Shown here: piece by piece, positions 35,025 to 36,095 of the stretch
Layout: each line of letters opens with the position of its first letter
Numbering within the stretch: the stretch's first letter is position 1
Program-made: the position numbers and the translations under genes
Notes under the pieces: model-generated
Seen by the model: only the letters and a program-made list of their open reading frames with translations
What the model was told of the DNA's origin: nothing
Databases searched by the model: none
From: Patescibacteria group bacterium
Lineage (GTDB): Bacteria; Patescibacteriota; Minisyncoccia; UBA9983
DNA: 36,095 bases
Direction: 5' to 3'
Assembly (NCBI GenBank): GCA_018895015.1
Contig: JAHIOX010000025.1
Span: 1-36,095, forward strand

Positions 35025-35372
35025 TTACGCTCTTCGCAATTCTTTAATTTGATTTTCCAAAAATTCAACTCTTTGCCTCAAATCAAAAACATCGCTAGCG
35101 AGCGCGTCCGCGTCCTCTTTTGATGTTTGAGAAATTTTTCCCAATCTTTGCTCAATTTCCTCCAACTTGCTCCAAATCTGCTTTATTTCAAAACGAAGCT
35201 GACGAAACTGCTCATGCATTTCTTCTTTTAAATCAACTATTTCCGCTTCAATTTTATCAAATCTTTTATCAACCTGTTCAAAACGCTTATCAATATCATC
35301 CTTTTTCGCGGTTTCTTCAAACCCTTTTTGGACCATCAACGCCAAATTTTCAATTGTAATTTTTTTAGCCAT
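35025..35372 (-). CDS. Hypothetical coiled-coil protein
   Basis: MAKKITIENLALMVQKGFEETAKKDDIDKRFEQVDKRFDKIEAEIVDLKEEMHEQFRQLRFEIKQIWSKLEEIEQRL... Confidence 0.75.
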   Translation of the reverse strand: MAKKITIENLALMVQKGFEETAKKDDIDKRFEQVDKRFDKIEAEIVDLKEEMHEQFRQLRFEIKQIWSKLEEIEQRLGKISQTSKEDADALASDVFDLRQRVEFLENQIKELRRA

Positions 35373-35440
35373 TGTTTTTATTATATCCACCGCTCAACAA
35401 AAATCAAATGTGAATAATTTTAGCGCCTCTTGCGATTTTG

Positions 35441-35457
35441 CGAAGGTTTAACCTTCG
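35441..35457. repeat. Short palindrome downstream of the surface-type gene
   Basis: CGAAGGTT-t-AACCTTCG. Confidence 0.7.
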
Positions 35458-35488
35458 GAGGAAGAGGAAGATTGTCCTTGGATAATTC

Positions 35489-36094
35489 TTATTTCCAGCA
35501 AGAGATCTGTGTTAAGTGACACGAACCAAATGGCATATTTGTCCACCCTCCCCTTACCCACGCTTGAGCCCTCTCATTTTCTGGACATATACCTATCACG
35601 TCAGAGGCAGCAAATTTAGCACCCTTAAGCTCGCATACTTTATTATAATGTGGCGAAAAATCAATATAAGGATCAACACCCCAACCAAGCGAACCGCCGG
35701 ACTTCTCATCCACATAACACCACCCGCCAACGCAATCCTTACCTACGGCATAAGTTACTTTCGTAAGAGCTCCGGGCCATTCGGTTTTTCTCTGCCCGCC
35801 GAGCCAGATGCCTCCGTTGGTTTTAATATCGCCGTTAACATCAAGTTTTTGCGTTGGGCCAGCCGTGCCGATGCCGACACTGCCATCAAATATGGAGTTT
35901 CCTATATTGCGGAAGCCGTTGACTTGCAATGGCCCTGATTTAATTTGGCTTAATGCTCCGACATTTACAGGAGCCGAGACATTGCCTCCCGGAGGAGTCT
36001 GGGTTGGAGCCGTCCAGGCGGAGACCAGAGACACGCCTGCGACCAAAATCATTATTACTATTATTGTTCTTGCTAATTCTTTAAGTGTTTGCAT
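35489..36094 (-). CDS. Secreted surface-type protein with tail-fibre-like repeat motif
   Basis: Signal/TM N-terminus, AWTAPTQTPPGGNVSAPVNVGALSQIKSGPLQVNG, GSVGIGTAGPTQKLDVNGDIKTNGGIWLGG, Cys-rich C-terminus. Confidence 0.7.
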   Translation of the reverse strand: MQTLKELARTIIVIMILVAGVSLVSAWTAPTQTPPGGNVSAPVNVGALSQIKSGPLQVNGFRNIGNSIFDGSVGIGTAGPTQKLDVNGDIKTNGGIWLGGQRKTEWPGALTKVTYAVGKDCVGGWCYVDEKSGGSLGWGVDPYIDFSPHYNKVCELKGAKFAASDVIGICPENERAQAWVRGGWTNMPFGSCHLTQISCWK

Positions 36095-36095
36095 A

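Noticed and set aside
1-36095. CRISPR array, rRNA genes, transposases
   Set aside because: None seen; repeats found are palindromes or single duplications, without regularly spaced units.

Overview
The gene content and architecture look like a reduced Patescibacteria/CPR (Parcubacteria-like) genome; that assignment is an inference. The left arm (minus strand) is a compact information-processing run: rnhB, rpmF, a nusB-NUDIX fusion, rnc, rpsP, khpA-like KH protein, trmD, rpoB and rpoC (rpoC runs off the left edge). Then come dnaE, an orphan ORF and thrS (plus); gyrB and a C39-like peptidase (minus); a small membrane ORF (plus); pheT, pheS and a GT2 glycosyltransferase (minus); DUF4446, infB and rbfA (plus); a tRNA cluster; and an SPFH/band-7 two-gene operon (plus). 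The right end is a long minus-strand gyrA operon that also carries an MBL-like protein, a methyltransferase, an orphan solute-binding protein and four VirB2/TrbC-like small membrane proteins. A coiled-coil ORF and a secreted surface-type protein follow. Strongest observations: (1) a tRNA-Cys(GCA) gene interrupted in its anticodon loop by a 120-bp insertion that contains a second complete tRNA-Cys(GCA) and has complementary ends, a nested or split-tRNA-like architecture; (2) PheT carrying an NlpC/P60-like domain inside its B5 domain, while PheT and PheS both lack the usual N-terminal tRNA-contacting domains; (3) perfect palindromes inserted in frame into several conserved genes; (4) -10 boxes 6-11 nt before start codons, suggesting leaderless transcription, including an interlocked divergent promoter pair; (5) a 25-bp duplication of the tRNA-Gly 3' end next to the SPFH operon. 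No CRISPR array, rRNA or transposase was seen.
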